This document shows, in pieces, positions 1 through 9,634 of a stretch of DNA of 64,000 nt (position 1 is its first letter; every line of letters begins with the position of its first letter). The position numbers were made by a program, and so were the translations under genes. Under the pieces are notes generated by a model. It saw only the letters and a list, made by a program, of their open reading frames with translations. It was not told where the DNA came from and ran no database searches. Source of the DNA: Undibacterium_A arcticum (GTDB taxonomy: Bacteria; Pseudomonadota; Gammaproteobacteria; Burkholderiales; Burkholderiaceae_D). The stretch lies in NCBI RefSeq assembly GCF_042660705.1, contig NZ_JBHSUQ010000001.1; one strand, 5' to 3'.

Positions 1-355
1 GGCTGTTGGTATTGCCGAACAAGAATGACGACGACACTACCTGATCCCCGGCGCGCAGCAGCGACTGGAACAATGCGCCGATTGCCGCCATGCCGGTGGC
101 AAAGCAGATGCTGGCATGGCCGTCTTCCATCCTGGTGATCTTATCCTCCAGCGCGGCCACGGTCGGATTGCCTTGCCGGCCGTAACGATAACCTGGCTCC
201 TTGCCTTGGAATACCGATGCCAGTTGGCGCGCATCCTGATAGCCGTAGGCGACCGAGGTATGAATCGGCTTGTGCAAGGCGCCATGCTCGATCGGCTTTT
301 GCCGGTCGCCGTGCAGGATGGTGGTGGTAAAACCGTAGGGATGAGTTTCGTTCAT
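1..355 (-). CDS. Cystathionine gamma-synthase family PLP enzyme (N-terminal part, runs off the window)
   Basis: Read from the ATG at 353-355, this partial frame gives about 118 residues of a Cys/Met-metabolism PLP-dependent transferase (MetB/MetC/MetY/MetZ superfamily). The N-terminus MNETHPYGFTTTILHGDR is followed by the family signature around YRYGRQGNPT, where the Tyr and Arg contact the PLP phosphate of the neighbouring subunit, and by a glycine-rich ATGMAAIGA segment. The PLP lysine lies outside the window. It follows purF in the same direction with a 133-bp gap. The exact substrate (cystathionine, O-acetyl- or O-succinylhomoserine) cannot be decided from this half. The N-terminus is unlike typical MetZ, so I give no gene symbol. 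Confidence 0.85.
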   Translation of the reverse strand, partial: MNETHPYGFTTTILHGDRQKPIEHGALHKPIHTSVAYGYQDARQLASVFQGKEPGYRYGRQGNPTVAALEDKITRMEDGHASICFATGMAAIGALFQSLLRAGDQVVSSSFLFGNTNS

Positions 356-394
356 GTCAGGCGATGGTCTGATGGTGATACCGGGCACTAGGAG

Positions 395-419
395 TCTGTC
401 CGGCATGGCGCCGGACAGA
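395..419 (-). terminator. Hairpin after purF
   Basis: A perfect 10-bp inverted repeat (TCTGTCCGGC / GCCGGACAGA, 5-nt loop) lies between the end of purF and the start of the next minus-strand gene. There is no T tract on either strand, so it may be a weak or Rho-assisted terminator, or an RNA-stability hairpin. Confidence 0.45.
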
Positions 420-488
420 GCTTGATTGCGCTTATGCTACAACTTGCGACTGCTTGATGCTGCTTGATGCTGCTGGTTGCTGCGATTC

Positions 489-2005
489 TTAATCCGCGCT
501 GACCAGATTCAGGTTCAACTGCGAGCGGACCGCATCTTCGGCTACCAATTTGGATTGTTGCGAGCGAATTCGATCCGGTCCAGATAGTCGCGCGACACAT
601 CGCCGGTGACGTAGAGCCCATCGAAGCAGGATGCCTCGAAGTTTTTCAGCGCCGGATTGGTATCTGAAATCGCGCGCTTCAACGCATCGATATCCTGATA
701 CACCAGTGCATCGGCGGTGATCTCGCGGCACACTTCTTCGTCGCTGCGACCGTAGGCGATCAGTTCGTCGCGGGTCGGCATGTCGATACCATACACGTTC
801 GGGAATTTCACCGGCGGCGCAGCCGATGCAAAGATCACGCGCTTGGCGCCAGCATCGCGTGCCATTTGCACAATCTCACGGCTGGTGGTGCCGCGCACGA
901 TCGAGTCGTCCACCAGCAGCACCGACTTGCCCTTGAATTCGGATGGCATCGCATTCAGTTTCTGGCGTACCGATTTGCGTCGGATCGCCTGGCCCGGCAT
1001 CATGAAGGTGCGGCCGATATAGCGGTTCTTGATGAAACCTTCGCGGTAATCGAGATTCAGATTCATCGCCAGTTCCATCGCCGCCGGGCGCGACGAATCC
1101 GGGATCGGCATCACCACGTCGATGTCGCCCAAGGGAATTTGCGTGCGGATTTTTTGTGCGAGGTACTCGCCCATCTTCAGCCGCGACGCATACACCGAGG
1201 CGCCGTCGATGACCGAGTCGGGACGAGCCAGATAGACGAATTCGAACGCGCATGGGTTCAGCGAAGGATTTTCGGCGCATTGCTGGTTGTACAGTCTGCC
1301 GTCGAGATCGACAAAAATCGCCTCACCCGGCATCACATCGCGCAGGAAACGGAAGCCCAGCCCTTCAAGCGCCACCGACTCGCTGGCCACCATGTATTCC
1401 GGCCCCTTGTCGCTTTCGGCAAAACCGAGGCACAGCGGACGGATGCCGAACGGATCGCGGAACGCCAGCAGACCGAGACCGGCGATCTGCGCCACCGCCG
1501 CGTAGGCGCCGCGTACCCGCTTGTGCAGCACCGATACCGCCTTGAACATCGCTGCCGGATCGAGCGAATAGCCGCTGGTGGCTTCCTGAATCTCGTGGGC
1601 CAGCACGTTCAGCAGCACTTCCGAATCGGAATCGGTATTGATGTGCCGGCGGTCGATCTTGAACATATCGTCTTTGAGCTGCTCCCAGTTGGTCAGGTTG
1701 CCGTTGTGCGCCAGAGTGATGCCGAACGGCGCATTGACGTAGAACGGCTGCGCTTCCTCCTCGCTGGACGAACCGGCGGTCGGGTAGCGCACATGGCCGA
1801 TGCCCGAATTGCCTTGCAGCGAACGCATATTGCGCGTGCGGAACACGTCACGCACCAGGCCGTTGGCCTTGTGCATCGAAAACGTGTTGCCGAGATTGGT
1901 TGCGATCCCTGCGGCGTCCTGACCGCGATGCTGCAACAGCAGCAGCGCATCATAGATCAGCTGATTAACGGGACTGTGAGAGACGACGCCAACAATGCCA
2001 CACAT
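489..2005 (-). CDS. purF: Amidophosphoribosyltransferase (one frame break near the 3' end)
   Basis: PurF catalyses the first committed step of purine synthesis: PRPP plus glutamine gives 5-phosphoribosylamine. The protein starts MCGIVGVVSH, placing the catalytic cysteine at position 2 of an N-terminal nucleophile glutaminase domain. The PRPP-binding loop LLVDDSIVRGTT is in the C-terminal phosphoribosyltransferase half. The simple frame stops at 542 after FARNNPNW, but the real tail (KLVAEDAVRSQLNLNLVSAD) continues in another frame to the TAA at 489-491. One missing A in the coding-strand run at 549-551 restores 505 residues, the expected length. It is followed upstream by cvpA, a common pairing. 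Confidence 0.95.
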
Positions 2006-2082
2006 GCTGTGCTCCTAAATGAAACAATTTAAAACAATTGAAAATCTGAAACAATTGAAGCCGCGCAATCGATGGCGAGCCT

Positions 2083-2571
2083 CTAGAACTGAATATGTTG
2101 GGCCCAATTGCCGGGAACAAAGGGTTTGACCGTCATCGCGGCGGTCTCGGCCAGCGGACTCAACAGGGCCCCCTTCCAGAACGGCTGCTTCGGAATGGCG
2201 GTCATGCCACACACCAGTACCGCCGCCAGCACAATCACCATTCCGCGCGCCATTCCAAACAAACCGCCCAGACCGCGGTCCGCCACCGTCAGGCCGCCGG
2301 CCCGCACCAATGCGTCAACTGCCTTGGTCAACAGCATCATCAATATCCTGACACCGATGAATAGTGCGATAAAGGCAACGATCAGTCGTGTCACATAACC
2401 GGGTATGGCATCCGGCAACAGCGCGGCCAATGCCTCACCATAGGCATTGGCGACGACCAGGGCTACGATCCATCCGAGCAAGGACAAGACTTCCTGGACC
2501 AGGCCGCGCATGGTACCGATCAGAATTGAACAAACCAATACGAACAGCACCAAGTAATCAAAACTGGTCAC
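2083..2571 (-). CDS. cvpA: CvpA family inner-membrane protein
   Basis: This small integral membrane protein has about four hydrophobic segments (YLVLFVLVCSILIGTMRG, VLSLLGWIVALVVANAYG, LIVAFIALFIGVRILMMLL and a glycine-rich GLFGMARGMVIVLAAVLV stretch), the layout of the colicin V production/purine-operon protein CvpA. It lies directly upstream of purF, as in many proteobacteria. I prefer the GTG at 2569-2571 because MTSFDYLVL matches the usual family start. A TTG-initiated form from 2595 is possible. The molecular function of the family is not settled; it is linked to envelope homeostasis and colicin V export. Confidence 0.9.
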   Translation of the reverse strand: MTSFDYLVLFVLVCSILIGTMRGLVQEVLSLLGWIVALVVANAYGEALAALLPDAIPGYVTRLIVAFIALFIGVRILMMLLTKAVDALVRAGGLTVADRGLGGLFGMARGMVIVLAAVLVCGMTAIPKQPFWKGALLSPLAETAAMTVKPFVPGNWAQHIQF

Positions 2572-2625
2572 GTCAGACACCCGGCCGTGTTTCAAAAGCG
2601 CGCCGCAACACTGCTGCGATCGCCA

Positions 2626-3693
2626 TCAAGACGGCACCAAGCTGCCGTTCAGTCCGGCCTTGCTCAGTCTTGCGCGTACCTTGTCGGCTTCTTCCTTGCT
2701 GGCGAACGGACCGAGCCGGACGCGGATGCGTTCGCCGGACTGGGTCGCCACTTTTTGCGTATGCGATTTCAGGCCCAGATCGCGCAGCTTGCCTTGCAGC
2801 TCACTGACTTTTTCCGCCGACGCTAGCGCCGCGACCTGCACCACGAATTTGCCGGAGGATTTGTCGGCCGGCTTGGCATCATGTGCATTGCCATCCGCCT
2901 TGCCTTCCAGAATCGCGTTGGCGCGCGCCGCCTCGCTGCTGTCAGGCTGCGGCTTGACTGGCTTGTCCGATTTGCTCGCAATATCGGCTTCCGTCTTGGG
3001 TGTCGGCGCCTGCTTGCGCTCCGGCTGCGAATCCGCCTTCGAAACGGGCTGCGATACCAGCTTCGATTCCGGCTTTGCATCCGGTCTAGGGCTGGTTTTG
3101 CTCTCTGTTTTCGTGGCGGCGTGCGTATCGTTCGCTGCATCGCGAGAACTGCGGGATTCCGTCGCCTTGATCTCGTCCTGCGGCTTCTTGCCAGTGAGCG
3201 CCAGTGCACCCGCGCCTACGGCAGCCGCACCGGTGACCAGCGCGGTACTCGGTACGATCGGCTTTGTGCTGGCCGATGCCGATGGTGATGGTGATGGGGC
3301 GGCGGAAGGCAACAACTCTTCGTTTCGATCGAGTCCCGCTGACGACGCCGCGGACGGACGCCGCACCGCTGGCACCGCCGGTTTGTCTTTGGAAGGAATT
3401 TCAATCGCGATATCGTCGGCCAGCGGTTTCGGCTCGGAATCGAGAATCATCGGCAGACCGATCACGACCGCCAGCACCAGTGCCACCGCGCCGACCAGGC
3501 GGCGGCGCGCCCGCTTTTTCTCGGGTAGTACGGGATCGAGCGGATCGTTGTCGGTGTCGGCGCCACCGGCGCGGCTGTTACGCTTGGCACGGCCACGCGG
3601 AATGCTGGAACCTTGTTCGGCGCGGGAATGAAATTCACCCTCGGCGGCGACAGGCCCTTGCTTGTTTTTGCGAAGGAACGAGAACAAGCTCAT
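2626..3693 (-). CDS. SPOR-domain cell-division/envelope protein (DedD/FtsN-like)
   Basis: The protein has 355 residues starting MSLFSFLRKNKQ. It has a basic cytoplasmic N-terminus (KKRARRR), one transmembrane segment (VGAVALVLAVVIGLPMIL), a long Ser/Pro/Ala/Lys-rich low-complexity linker, and a C-terminal SPOR domain (GKFVVQVAALAS ... RIRVRLGPFASKEEAD). SPOR domains bind denuded septal peptidoglycan, so a role at the division site is likely. The gene sits 22 bp after folC and just before cvpA, the standard folC-dedD-cvpA-purF order. A second hydrophobic Ala/Gly stretch (ALVTGAAAVGAGALAL) occurs in the linker. Confidence 0.9.
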   Translation of the reverse strand: MSLFSFLRKNKQGPVAAEGEFHSRAEQGSSIPRGRAKRNSRAGGADTDNDPLDPVLPEKKRARRRLVGAVALVLAVVIGLPMILDSEPKPLADDIAIEIPSKDKPAVPAVRRPSAASSAGLDRNEELLPSAAPSPSPSASASTKPIVPSTALVTGAAAVGAGALALTGKKPQDEIKATESRSSRDAANDTHAATKTESKTSPRPDAKPESKLVSQPVSKADSQPERKQAPTPKTEADIASKSDKPVKPQPDSSEAARANAILEGKADGNAHDAKPADKSSGKFVVQVAALASAEKVSELQGKLRDLGLKSHTQKVATQSGERIRVRLGPFASKEEADKVRARLSKAGLNGSLVPS

Positions 3694-3715
3694 GCGATAG
3701 ATGATGAAGTCGTCA

Positions 3716-5035
3716 TTAATCTGAAGATTTTCGGGATTTGCCGGCCTCGCGCGCTGCGATGACGCCGGCAACGGTCAGGAAGGATCCGAAAACCGCAATT
3801 CTATCATTCTCGCCGGCCCGACTCAGCGCATTCGCGTAGGCGTCGGCCGGTGTGGCAAAGATTTCAATGCTTTTATCCTTATCTGCAACACTTTGCGGTC
3901 CCAGACCGGCAGCCAGCAGCTTTTCTTTCAGTTGCAGCGCGGTCGCGGCGCGCGGCAACGGCAGGTCGGTGACGCACCAGTGATCGATGCGGTCGCGCAG
4001 CTGCGCGATCACGCCGTCGATATCCTTGTCGTGCAGGGCGCCAAAGACCGCATAGGTGTAGGCGTGAAAGCCCATGTTGTCGAGATTTTGCGCCAGTGTC
4101 GCGGCGGCGTGCGGGTTATGCGCCACGTCCAGGATCACGCTCGGACGTCCCGGCAATACCTGGAACCGGCCCGGCAACTCGACCATCACCAGTCCGGTGC
4201 GCACTTCCTGCGCCCCGACCGGCAGCCGATTGCGCAGCGCTTCCAGTGCCGCCAACGCGGCCGACGCGTTCAACAGCTGGTTGGCGCCGCGCAGGCTCGG
4301 ATAGCCGAGCGAGCTGCGGCGCTGGCCGCGCCCGGCGAAATTCCACTGCTGCTTGTCGCCGGAGTAATTGAAGTCGCGGCCGAACAGCCACAGATCGGTG
4401 CCGATCTCCATCGCGTGATCGATCAATGATTGCGGTGGGCGCGGGTCGCCGCAGATCGCGGTGCGGCCGGTGCGAAAGATGCCGGCCTTCTCGAAGCCGA
4501 TTTGCTCGCGCGTATCGCCCAGGTAATCGGTGTGATCGATATCGATGCTGGTGACGATCGCGACGTCAGCATCGACCAGATTGACCGCATCGAGCCGTCC
4601 GCCGAGGCCGACTTCGAGAATCACCGCGTCCAGCCCGGCATCGGCGAACAGCTTCAGGACCGCGAGCGTGGTGAATTCAAAATACGTCAGCTGGATGTCG
4701 CCGCGCGCCGCCTCGACCAGCGCAAAACTGTCGGTCAGTGCGTCGTCAGCCACGATTTCGCCACACAGGCGGGCTCTCTCGTTGAACCGGATCAGGTGCG
4801 GTGACGTGTACAAGCCGACCCGGTAGCCGGCGCGCATCAGGATCGACTCCAGCATCGCGCAGGTCGATCCCTTGCCATTGGTGCCACCGACGGTGATGAC
4901 CGGCATCGCAAATTCGATCGCCAGCCGTTGATAGACTTCGCGCACCCGCGCCAGTCCCATCTCGATGGTGTGCGGGTGCAGGCGCTCGATATAGCTTAGC
5001 CAGTCGGTTAATGTTTCTGAGGTGGTCGGTGACAT
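3716..5035 (-). CDS. folC: Bifunctional folylpolyglutamate synthase/dihydrofolate synthase
   Basis: FolC adds glutamate to dihydropteroate and to reduced folates. The 439-residue protein has the Mur-ligase-type ATP loop VGGTNGKGSTCAML near residue 50, the HTDYLG region of the central domain, and the C-terminal hinge ILDVAHNPHAA. I chose the ATG at 5033-5035 (MSPTTSETLTDWLSYIE) because its N-terminus fits the family. A TTG 15 codons upstream (5080) is less likely. Repeat copy A lies 128 bp upstream. The gene heads a run folC-SPOR-cvpA-purF. Confidence 0.95.
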   Translation of the reverse strand: MSPTTSETLTDWLSYIERLHPHTIEMGLARVREVYQRLAIEFAMPVITVGGTNGKGSTCAMLESILMRAGYRVGLYTSPHLIRFNERARLCGEIVADDALTDSFALVEAARGDIQLTYFEFTTLAVLKLFADAGLDAVILEVGLGGRLDAVNLVDADVAIVTSIDIDHTDYLGDTREQIGFEKAGIFRTGRTAICGDPRPPQSLIDHAMEIGTDLWLFGRDFNYSGDKQQWNFAGRGQRRSSLGYPSLRGANQLLNASAALAALEALRNRLPVGAQEVRTGLVMVELPGRFQVLPGRPSVILDVAHNPHAAATLAQNLDNMGFHAYTYAVFGALHDKDIDGVIAQLRDRIDHWCVTDLPLPRAATALQLKEKLLAAGLGPQSVADKDKSIEIFATPADAYANALSRAGENDRIAVFGSFLTVAGVIAAREAGKSRKSSD

Positions 5036-5162
5036 GGGTTGATCTTTGGGTTGATCTGTACAGGATTGATATTTGGCCAAGCGCCCGAACCGATAGGCGG
5101 AGACCGGTGGCCGGTTGTTGACCGCGCATCTTCAATACCAGCCAGGCACTGGGCATTTCTTG

Positions 5163-5224
5163 GGAGTATTGCCCAAATGCCCTTTAATTAATTGCGGTAA
5201 TAGCAAGCATTGAACCGAGTATAT
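5163..5224 (+). repeat. Two-box intergenic element, copy A
   Basis: Box 1 GGAGTATTG starts at 5163 and box 2 CGAGTATAT at 5216, giving a 53-bp start-to-start distance. The core ATTGCGGT starts 28 bp after box 1. It is one of six copies with identical internal spacing. It lies between the accD terminator and the folC start, reading opposite to folC. Confidence 0.75.
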
Positions 5225-5333
5225 TTGCAATGCGATGCGGCCGGGCTTCCATGAGCGCGCCACGCGCTTCGATTGAACCGCGACCGCAACCGACCATTCC
5301 TGCGGCGGCGGCGTGCGCGCTGGTTGCCCACTC

Positions 5334-5367
5334 AAAAAAAGCCCGGATACGTCCGCATCCAGGCTTT
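5334..5367 (-). terminator. Rho-independent terminator of accD
   Basis: On the minus strand, downstream of the accD stop, a stem of AGCCTGGAT pairs with ATCCGGGCT (one mismatch) around an 8-nt loop. It is followed by seven T residues (the A tract at 5334-5340 on the plus strand). Confidence 0.85.
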
Positions 5368-5399
5368 TGTCATGCGAGCAGCGCGCGATTGGCACGCAA

Positions 5400-6272
5400 T
5401 TAAGCAACGGCCTCCGCGGCCTGATTTTGCAACAACGCCAGCAAACGCGCGATCTCTTCACGCATCTTGCGCCGATCGACGATCATGTCTACCGCGCCTT
5501 TTTTCACCAGGAACTCGGCGCGCTGGAACCCTTCGGGCAGTTTCTCGCGCACGGTGTTTTCAATCACGCGCGGGCCGGCAAATCCGATCAAGGCCTTAGG
5601 TTCGGCGATGACGACGTCGCCCATGAAGGCGAACGATGCGGACACGCCCCCCATGGTCGGATCGGTCAGCACCGAGATGAACGGCAGCTTTTTTTCCGAC
5701 AGTTTGGTCAGCATCGCGGTCGTTTTTGCCATCTGCATCAGCGACAGCAGGCCTTCCTGCATGCGGGCACCGCCGGTCGCGGTGACGCAGATGAACGGCA
5801 CTTTTTGTTCCAGCGCGTTTTGCGCGCCGCGGGTGAATCGTTCGCCGACTACCGAACCCATCGAGCCGCCCATAAATTCGAATTCAAAGCAGGCGACCAC
5901 CACCGGCACAGTCATGATGGCGCCGCCCATCACCACCATCGCGTCGGTTTCGCCGGTCGCTTCCATCGCGGCCTTCAGGCGCTCCGGGTATTTCTTGCTG
6001 TCCTTGAACTTGAGCGTGTCCACCGGCAGCGTCTCCTGACCGATTTCGTACCGGCCGCCGGCATCGAGCAACGCCTCGAGCCGCTCGCGTGCGCCGATGC
6101 GCATGTGATGGCTGCATTTCGGGCAGACATGCAGATTCGCCTCGAGATCGGAGCGATACAGCACCGCTTCGCAGGACGCGCATTTGACCCACAGACCTTC
6201 GGGAATCGACTTGCGGCTCGCCGAATCGGAGCGCTGAATGCGCGGGGGCAGTAATTTTTCTAACCAGCTCAT
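5400..6272 (-). CDS. accD: Acetyl-CoA carboxylase carboxyltransferase beta subunit
   Basis: AccD is the beta subunit of the carboxyltransferase that makes malonyl-CoA for fatty-acid synthesis. The 290-residue protein begins MSWLEKLLPPRI and carries a four-cysteine zinc ribbon (C31, C34, C50, C53). The crotonase-fold carboxyltransferase domain with GGARMQEG and the GFAGPRVIE motif follows. A strong ribosome site (AAGGAG) lies 5 bp before the ATG. It is downstream of trpA, the normal beta-proteobacterial order, and ends in a clear terminator. Confidence 0.97.
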   Translation of the reverse strand: MSWLEKLLPPRIQRSDSASRKSIPEGLWVKCASCEAVLYRSDLEANLHVCPKCSHHMRIGARERLEALLDAGGRYEIGQETLPVDTLKFKDSKKYPERLKAAMEATGETDAMVVMGGAIMTVPVVVACFEFEFMGGSMGSVVGERFTRGAQNALEQKVPFICVTATGGARMQEGLLSLMQMAKTTAMLTKLSEKKLPFISVLTDPTMGGVSASFAFMGDVVIAEPKALIGFAGPRVIENTVREKLPEGFQRAEFLVKKGAVDMIVDRRKMREEIARLLALLQNQAAEAVA

Positions 6273-6369
6273 GAAATCTCCTTAGTTCCCGCTTCGGGCC
6301 ATCTTACCATCGTGTGCACCCAGCGTTTCCTGCCAGCGGCACCGTGCCTGAACCGGTTTTTCCCGTATT

Positions 6370-7167
6370 TTACTCGTCTAACGCCTTGCGTATGCCGGAA
6401 ATGAAGTTTTGCACCGCGGCAACAGCCTGTTCCGGTGGCGTATTCTCCAGCTCCTGGATGATGCGGCTGCCGATCACGACCGCATCCGATACCGTTGAGA
6501 TCGCCTTGGCCGTGGCGCCATCGCGGATGCCAAAACCGACGCCAACCGGCACTTTGACATGCTGCTTGATGCGCGGAATCATGGCGGCTACCGCATCCAG
6601 ATCGAGTTGCCCGGAACCGGTGACGCCCTTCAGCGATACGTAATAGACATAACCGCTGGCAATTTTACCGACTTTTTCGATCCGCTCGTCGGTCGAGGTC
6701 GGCGCCAGCAGAAAAATCGTATCCATGCCGCTGGCCTGCATCGCCTGCGCGAACTGTTCGCATTCTTCGGGCGGATAATCGACCACCAGCACGCCGTCGA
6801 CCCCGGATTCACGCGCGGCCTGAATGAACGGTTCAATACCCATCCGTTCGATCGGATTGGCATAACCCATCAACACCACCGGCGTGGACAGATCGGTGGC
6901 GCGGAACTGGCGCACGTATTGCAATACATCGCGCAGGCTGACGCCATGTTTTAGCGCGCGTTCGGAGGCGCGCTGGATCACGGGGCCATCGGCCATCGGG
7001 TCGGAGAATGGCACGCCGAGTTCGATCACGTCGGCACCGCCGGCGACCAGCGCGTGCATCAGCGGCACCGTCAGTGCCGGCGCCGGATCCCCGGCGGTGA
7101 TGAAGGGGATCAGGCCTTTTTTGTGTTGCGCCGCAAGCGCGGCAAATGTTGACTGGATTCTGGACAT
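6370..7167 (-). CDS. trpA: Tryptophan synthase alpha subunit
   Basis: TrpA cleaves indole-3-glycerol phosphate and channels indole to TrpB. The 265-residue barrel protein keeps the catalytic Glu49 and Asp60 in the stretch VIELGVPFSDPMADGP, numbered as in the Salmonella enzyme, and the phosphate-binding VGFGIRDG loop near the C-terminus. It is separated from trpB by 204 bp, which hold repeat copy B 103 bp upstream of the start. Confidence 0.97.
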   Translation of the reverse strand: MSRIQSTFAALAAQHKKGLIPFITAGDPAPALTVPLMHALVAGGADVIELGVPFSDPMADGPVIQRASERALKHGVSLRDVLQYVRQFRATDLSTPVVLMGYANPIERMGIEPFIQAARESGVDGVLVVDYPPEECEQFAQAMQASGMDTIFLLAPTSTDERIEKVGKIASGYVYYVSLKGVTGSGQLDLDAVAAMIPRIKQHVKVPVGVGFGIRDGATAKAISTVSDAVVIGSRIIQELENTPPEQAVAAVQNFISGIRKALDE

Positions 7168-7269
7168 GGTTCCATGCGTTCGAGACGCTTCAAGATGTTA
7201 TCGGTGTCGATTGTGCGGTGCGGCGGCCATCGCGACGCTGGTGCAGCTACAAAGTTCTGCGACGGAAAT

Positions 7270-7331
7270 ATATACTCCAACATGATATTGCCAACTTCGC
7301 AATAAAATCGCTGAAAATATTCATATACTCC
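7270..7331 (-). repeat. Two-box intergenic element, copy B
   Basis: On the minus strand two perfect GGAGTATAT boxes occupy 7323-7331 and 7270-7278, exactly 53 bp apart, with the core ATTGCGAA 28 bp after the first. It lies between the trpB stop and the trpA start and is co-oriented with trpA. This is the copy with two perfect boxes. Confidence 0.8.
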
Positions 7332-7371
7332 ACTGGGCCAGCCACACAATCGGACGTTGGACTACGCAGAC

Positions 7372-8661
7372 TCAAGAGAAATGCAGCCCCATTCGCTCGG
7401 CGACGGTATGCATGTCCTTGTCGCCGCGGCCGGACAGGTTGGCCAGCACGATCTTGCTTGACGGCAAAGTCGCCGCCAGCTTGGCGGCGTAAGCCAGCGC
7501 GTGGCTCGATTCCAGCGCGGGGATGATGCCTTCGATCCGGCAGCAGTCATGGAACGCCTTGAGCGCCTCGTCATCGGTGATGGTCACGTACTGGGCGCGT
7601 CCCGAATCCTTCAACCAGGCATGCTCCGGGCCGACGCCGGGGTAATCGAGGCCGGCCGACACCGAATGGGTCTCGATGATCTGGCCGTTGTCGTCCTGTA
7701 ACAGGTAGGTACGGTTGCCGTGCAGCACTCCCGGCGAGCCGGCAGTCAGCGACGCCGAATGTTTTCCGCTTTCTAGGCCCTCGCCCGCCGCCTCGACGCC
7801 GATCAGTTGCACCTGCTGGTGGTCGATGTACGGATAGAAAATCCCCATCGCATTCGAGCCGCCACCGACACAGGCGACCACCGCATCGGGCTGGCGACCG
7901 GTCATCTCGGGCATCTGCTGCAGGCATTCCTCGCCGATCACCGACTGGAAATCGCGCACCATCATCGGGTACGGATGCGGGCCGGCGACCGTGCCGATGA
8001 TGTAGAAGGTATTTTCGATATTGGTGACCCAGTCGCGCATCGCCTCGTTCAGCGCGTCCTTCAGCGTCCTGGAGCCCGACTCGACTGGCACCACGGTCGC
8101 GCCCAGCAGCTTCATGCGATACACATTCTGAGCCTGGCGCTTGACGTCGTCGCTGCCCATGTACACCACACACTCGAGCCCGAAACGGGCGCAGATGGTG
8201 GCGGTCGCGACGCCGTGCTGGCCGGCGCCGGTCTCGGCGATCACGCGCGGCTTGCCCATCCGCTTGGCCAGCAGGGCCTGGCCGATCACGTTATTGATCT
8301 TGTGCGCGCCGGTGTGATTCAGGTCTTCGCGCTTGAAGTAGATCTGCGCGCCGCCCATCATTTCCGACCAGCGCTTGGCATGGTAAATCGGCGAGGGACG
8401 GCCGACGAAATGCTTCAATTCATAACGGAATTCATCCAGGAATTGTTGGTCCTGGCTGAAATGCGCATACGCCTGTTTCAGTTCGGTCAAGGCATGGGTC
8501 AGCGTCTCTGACACGAAGCTGCCGCCGTATTTGCCGAAATGGCCGTTGGCATCCGGCAGCTGGTATTCGGCGGCATGGAACAATGCGTTGGACGGGTGCT
8601 GCTGTGATTGATCCGGGCCCGGATCGGCTTGCGGATGCGCTGGCAATTGAGCTGAATTCAT
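7372..8661 (-). CDS. trpB: Tryptophan synthase beta subunit
   Basis: TrpB condenses indole with serine. The PLP lysine is K121 in the motif HTGAHKINN, and the glycine-rich phosphate loop CVGGGSNAMG is present. At 429 residues it is slightly longer than the usual 400 because of a Gln/Pro-rich N-terminal extension before DANGHFGKYGG. The start is placed at the ATG 8659-8661 (MNSAQLPAHPQ). A start six codons earlier is possible. trpF lies upstream at 106 bp. Confidence 0.96.
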   Translation of the reverse strand: MNSAQLPAHPQADPGPDQSQQHPSNALFHAAEYQLPDANGHFGKYGGSFVSETLTHALTELKQAYAHFSQDQQFLDEFRYELKHFVGRPSPIYHAKRWSEMMGGAQIYFKREDLNHTGAHKINNVIGQALLAKRMGKPRVIAETGAGQHGVATATICARFGLECVVYMGSDDVKRQAQNVYRMKLLGATVVPVESGSRTLKDALNEAMRDWVTNIENTFYIIGTVAGPHPYPMMVRDFQSVIGEECLQQMPEMTGRQPDAVVACVGGGSNAMGIFYPYIDHQQVQLIGVEAAGEGLESGKHSASLTAGSPGVLHGNRTYLLQDDNGQIIETHSVSAGLDYPGVGPEHAWLKDSGRAQYVTITDDEALKAFHDCCRIEGIIPALESSHALAYAAKLAATLPSSKIVLANLSGRGDKDMHTVAERMGLHFS

Positions 8662-8767
8662 AATGGTTCTCTGTGTCAAGCAGTTGAGGTACGGGTCTGA
8701 CGAGACGCGCTGGCCACGGCGCCGCGCACGGCCGGCTCACCAACCGCTGCCGGACAGCGGCAAGCTG

Positions 8768-9480
8768 TTACGGCCGGATGGCGTCGGCGCGTCGCACCGC
8801 CGCGATAAAAGCGCGGATCTTGTCGGCGTCCTTGATGCCTTTCGCGTGTTCGACGCCACTGCTGACGTCGACCGCGTAAGGGCGCACGCGCTGCACCGCG
8901 TCAGTCGCGTTGTGTACGCTCAAGCCACCACTTAAAACGACCCGAGGCGCGAGCTCTTTTGGGATGAGAGACCAATCGAAAACCTTTCCACTGCCGCCAT
9001 ATGCGTCGACAAAGGTGTCGAGCAACAAACCTGCATTCAGACCGGATGCGGGGGCTGCGTTGCCATCGGCATTCGCAGCGCCCGCAGCGATGGCGTATTC
9101 AGAAGCGTATTTTAACAAATCGGCGCCAGTCATCCCGGCCTTGACGCGCAAGGCGCGGATGAATGGCCGATTGACGCCGCGCGCCGCGTCGACGCACTGC
9201 TGCGGCGTCTCGTCGCCATGAAATTGCAGCAGCGCCACCGGCGCCTGGGCCAGCACCGACGCCACTTCGGGCGCCGACGCGTTCACGAACAGGCCGACCG
9301 TCGTGATGAAGGGTGGCACCACGGCCAGTAATTTGCCGCGGCGGCGGGCGTCACGTAGCGTGGACTGGCCGGATAGAACACGAAACCGAGCGCATCGGCG
9401 CCGGCGTCTACCGCCGCTTGGACGTCCTCGATGCGGGTCAGGCCGCAGATCTTGATTCTGGTGCGGTGCATCGCGCTCAT
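8768..9480 (-). CDS. trpF: Phosphoribosylanthranilate isomerase (one frame break)
   Basis: TrpF isomerises phosphoribosylanthranilate in tryptophan synthesis. The N-terminal part (RTRIKICGLTR, with the catalytic cysteine in ICG, and AGADALGFVFYPASPRYV) is in one frame. The remainder, beginning PPFITTVGLFVNASAPE and ending VDVSSGVEHAKGIKDADKI, is in another. Adding one A to the coding-strand run at 9332-9334 joins them into 237 residues. Start at 9480, or three codons later. A perfect palindrome and one stray GGAGTAT box lie upstream (9543-9615). Confidence 0.92.
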
Positions 9481-9542
9481 CTGTTGTATTTATCTAAGCC
9501 GGTACAGGATAAGACCATCGTATTGGAGAATTCTCACGTTCA

Positions 9543-9562
9543 ATATACTGCCGTCAGTATAT
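9543..9562. promoter_or_regulatory. Palindrome upstream of trpF
   Basis: ATATACTG and CAGTATAT form a perfect 8-bp inverted repeat around CCGT, 63-82 bp before the trpF start. It looks like an operator for a dimeric regulator, but none is identified. A GGAGTATCG box on the minus strand (9607-9615) lies exactly 53 bp from its right arm, in the same register as the six dispersed elements but with the second box inverted. Confidence 0.4.
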
Positions 9563-9634
9563 TTTTCAGGTCCGCATTTTACTGGCGGATGGCAGCTATT
9601 TTTTACCGATACTCCCGCCAACGCATGCCAAAGA

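Noticed and set aside
866..2032. 388-codon open frame antisense to purF
   Set aside because: Composition is that of a reversed coding frame and purF explains the region fully.
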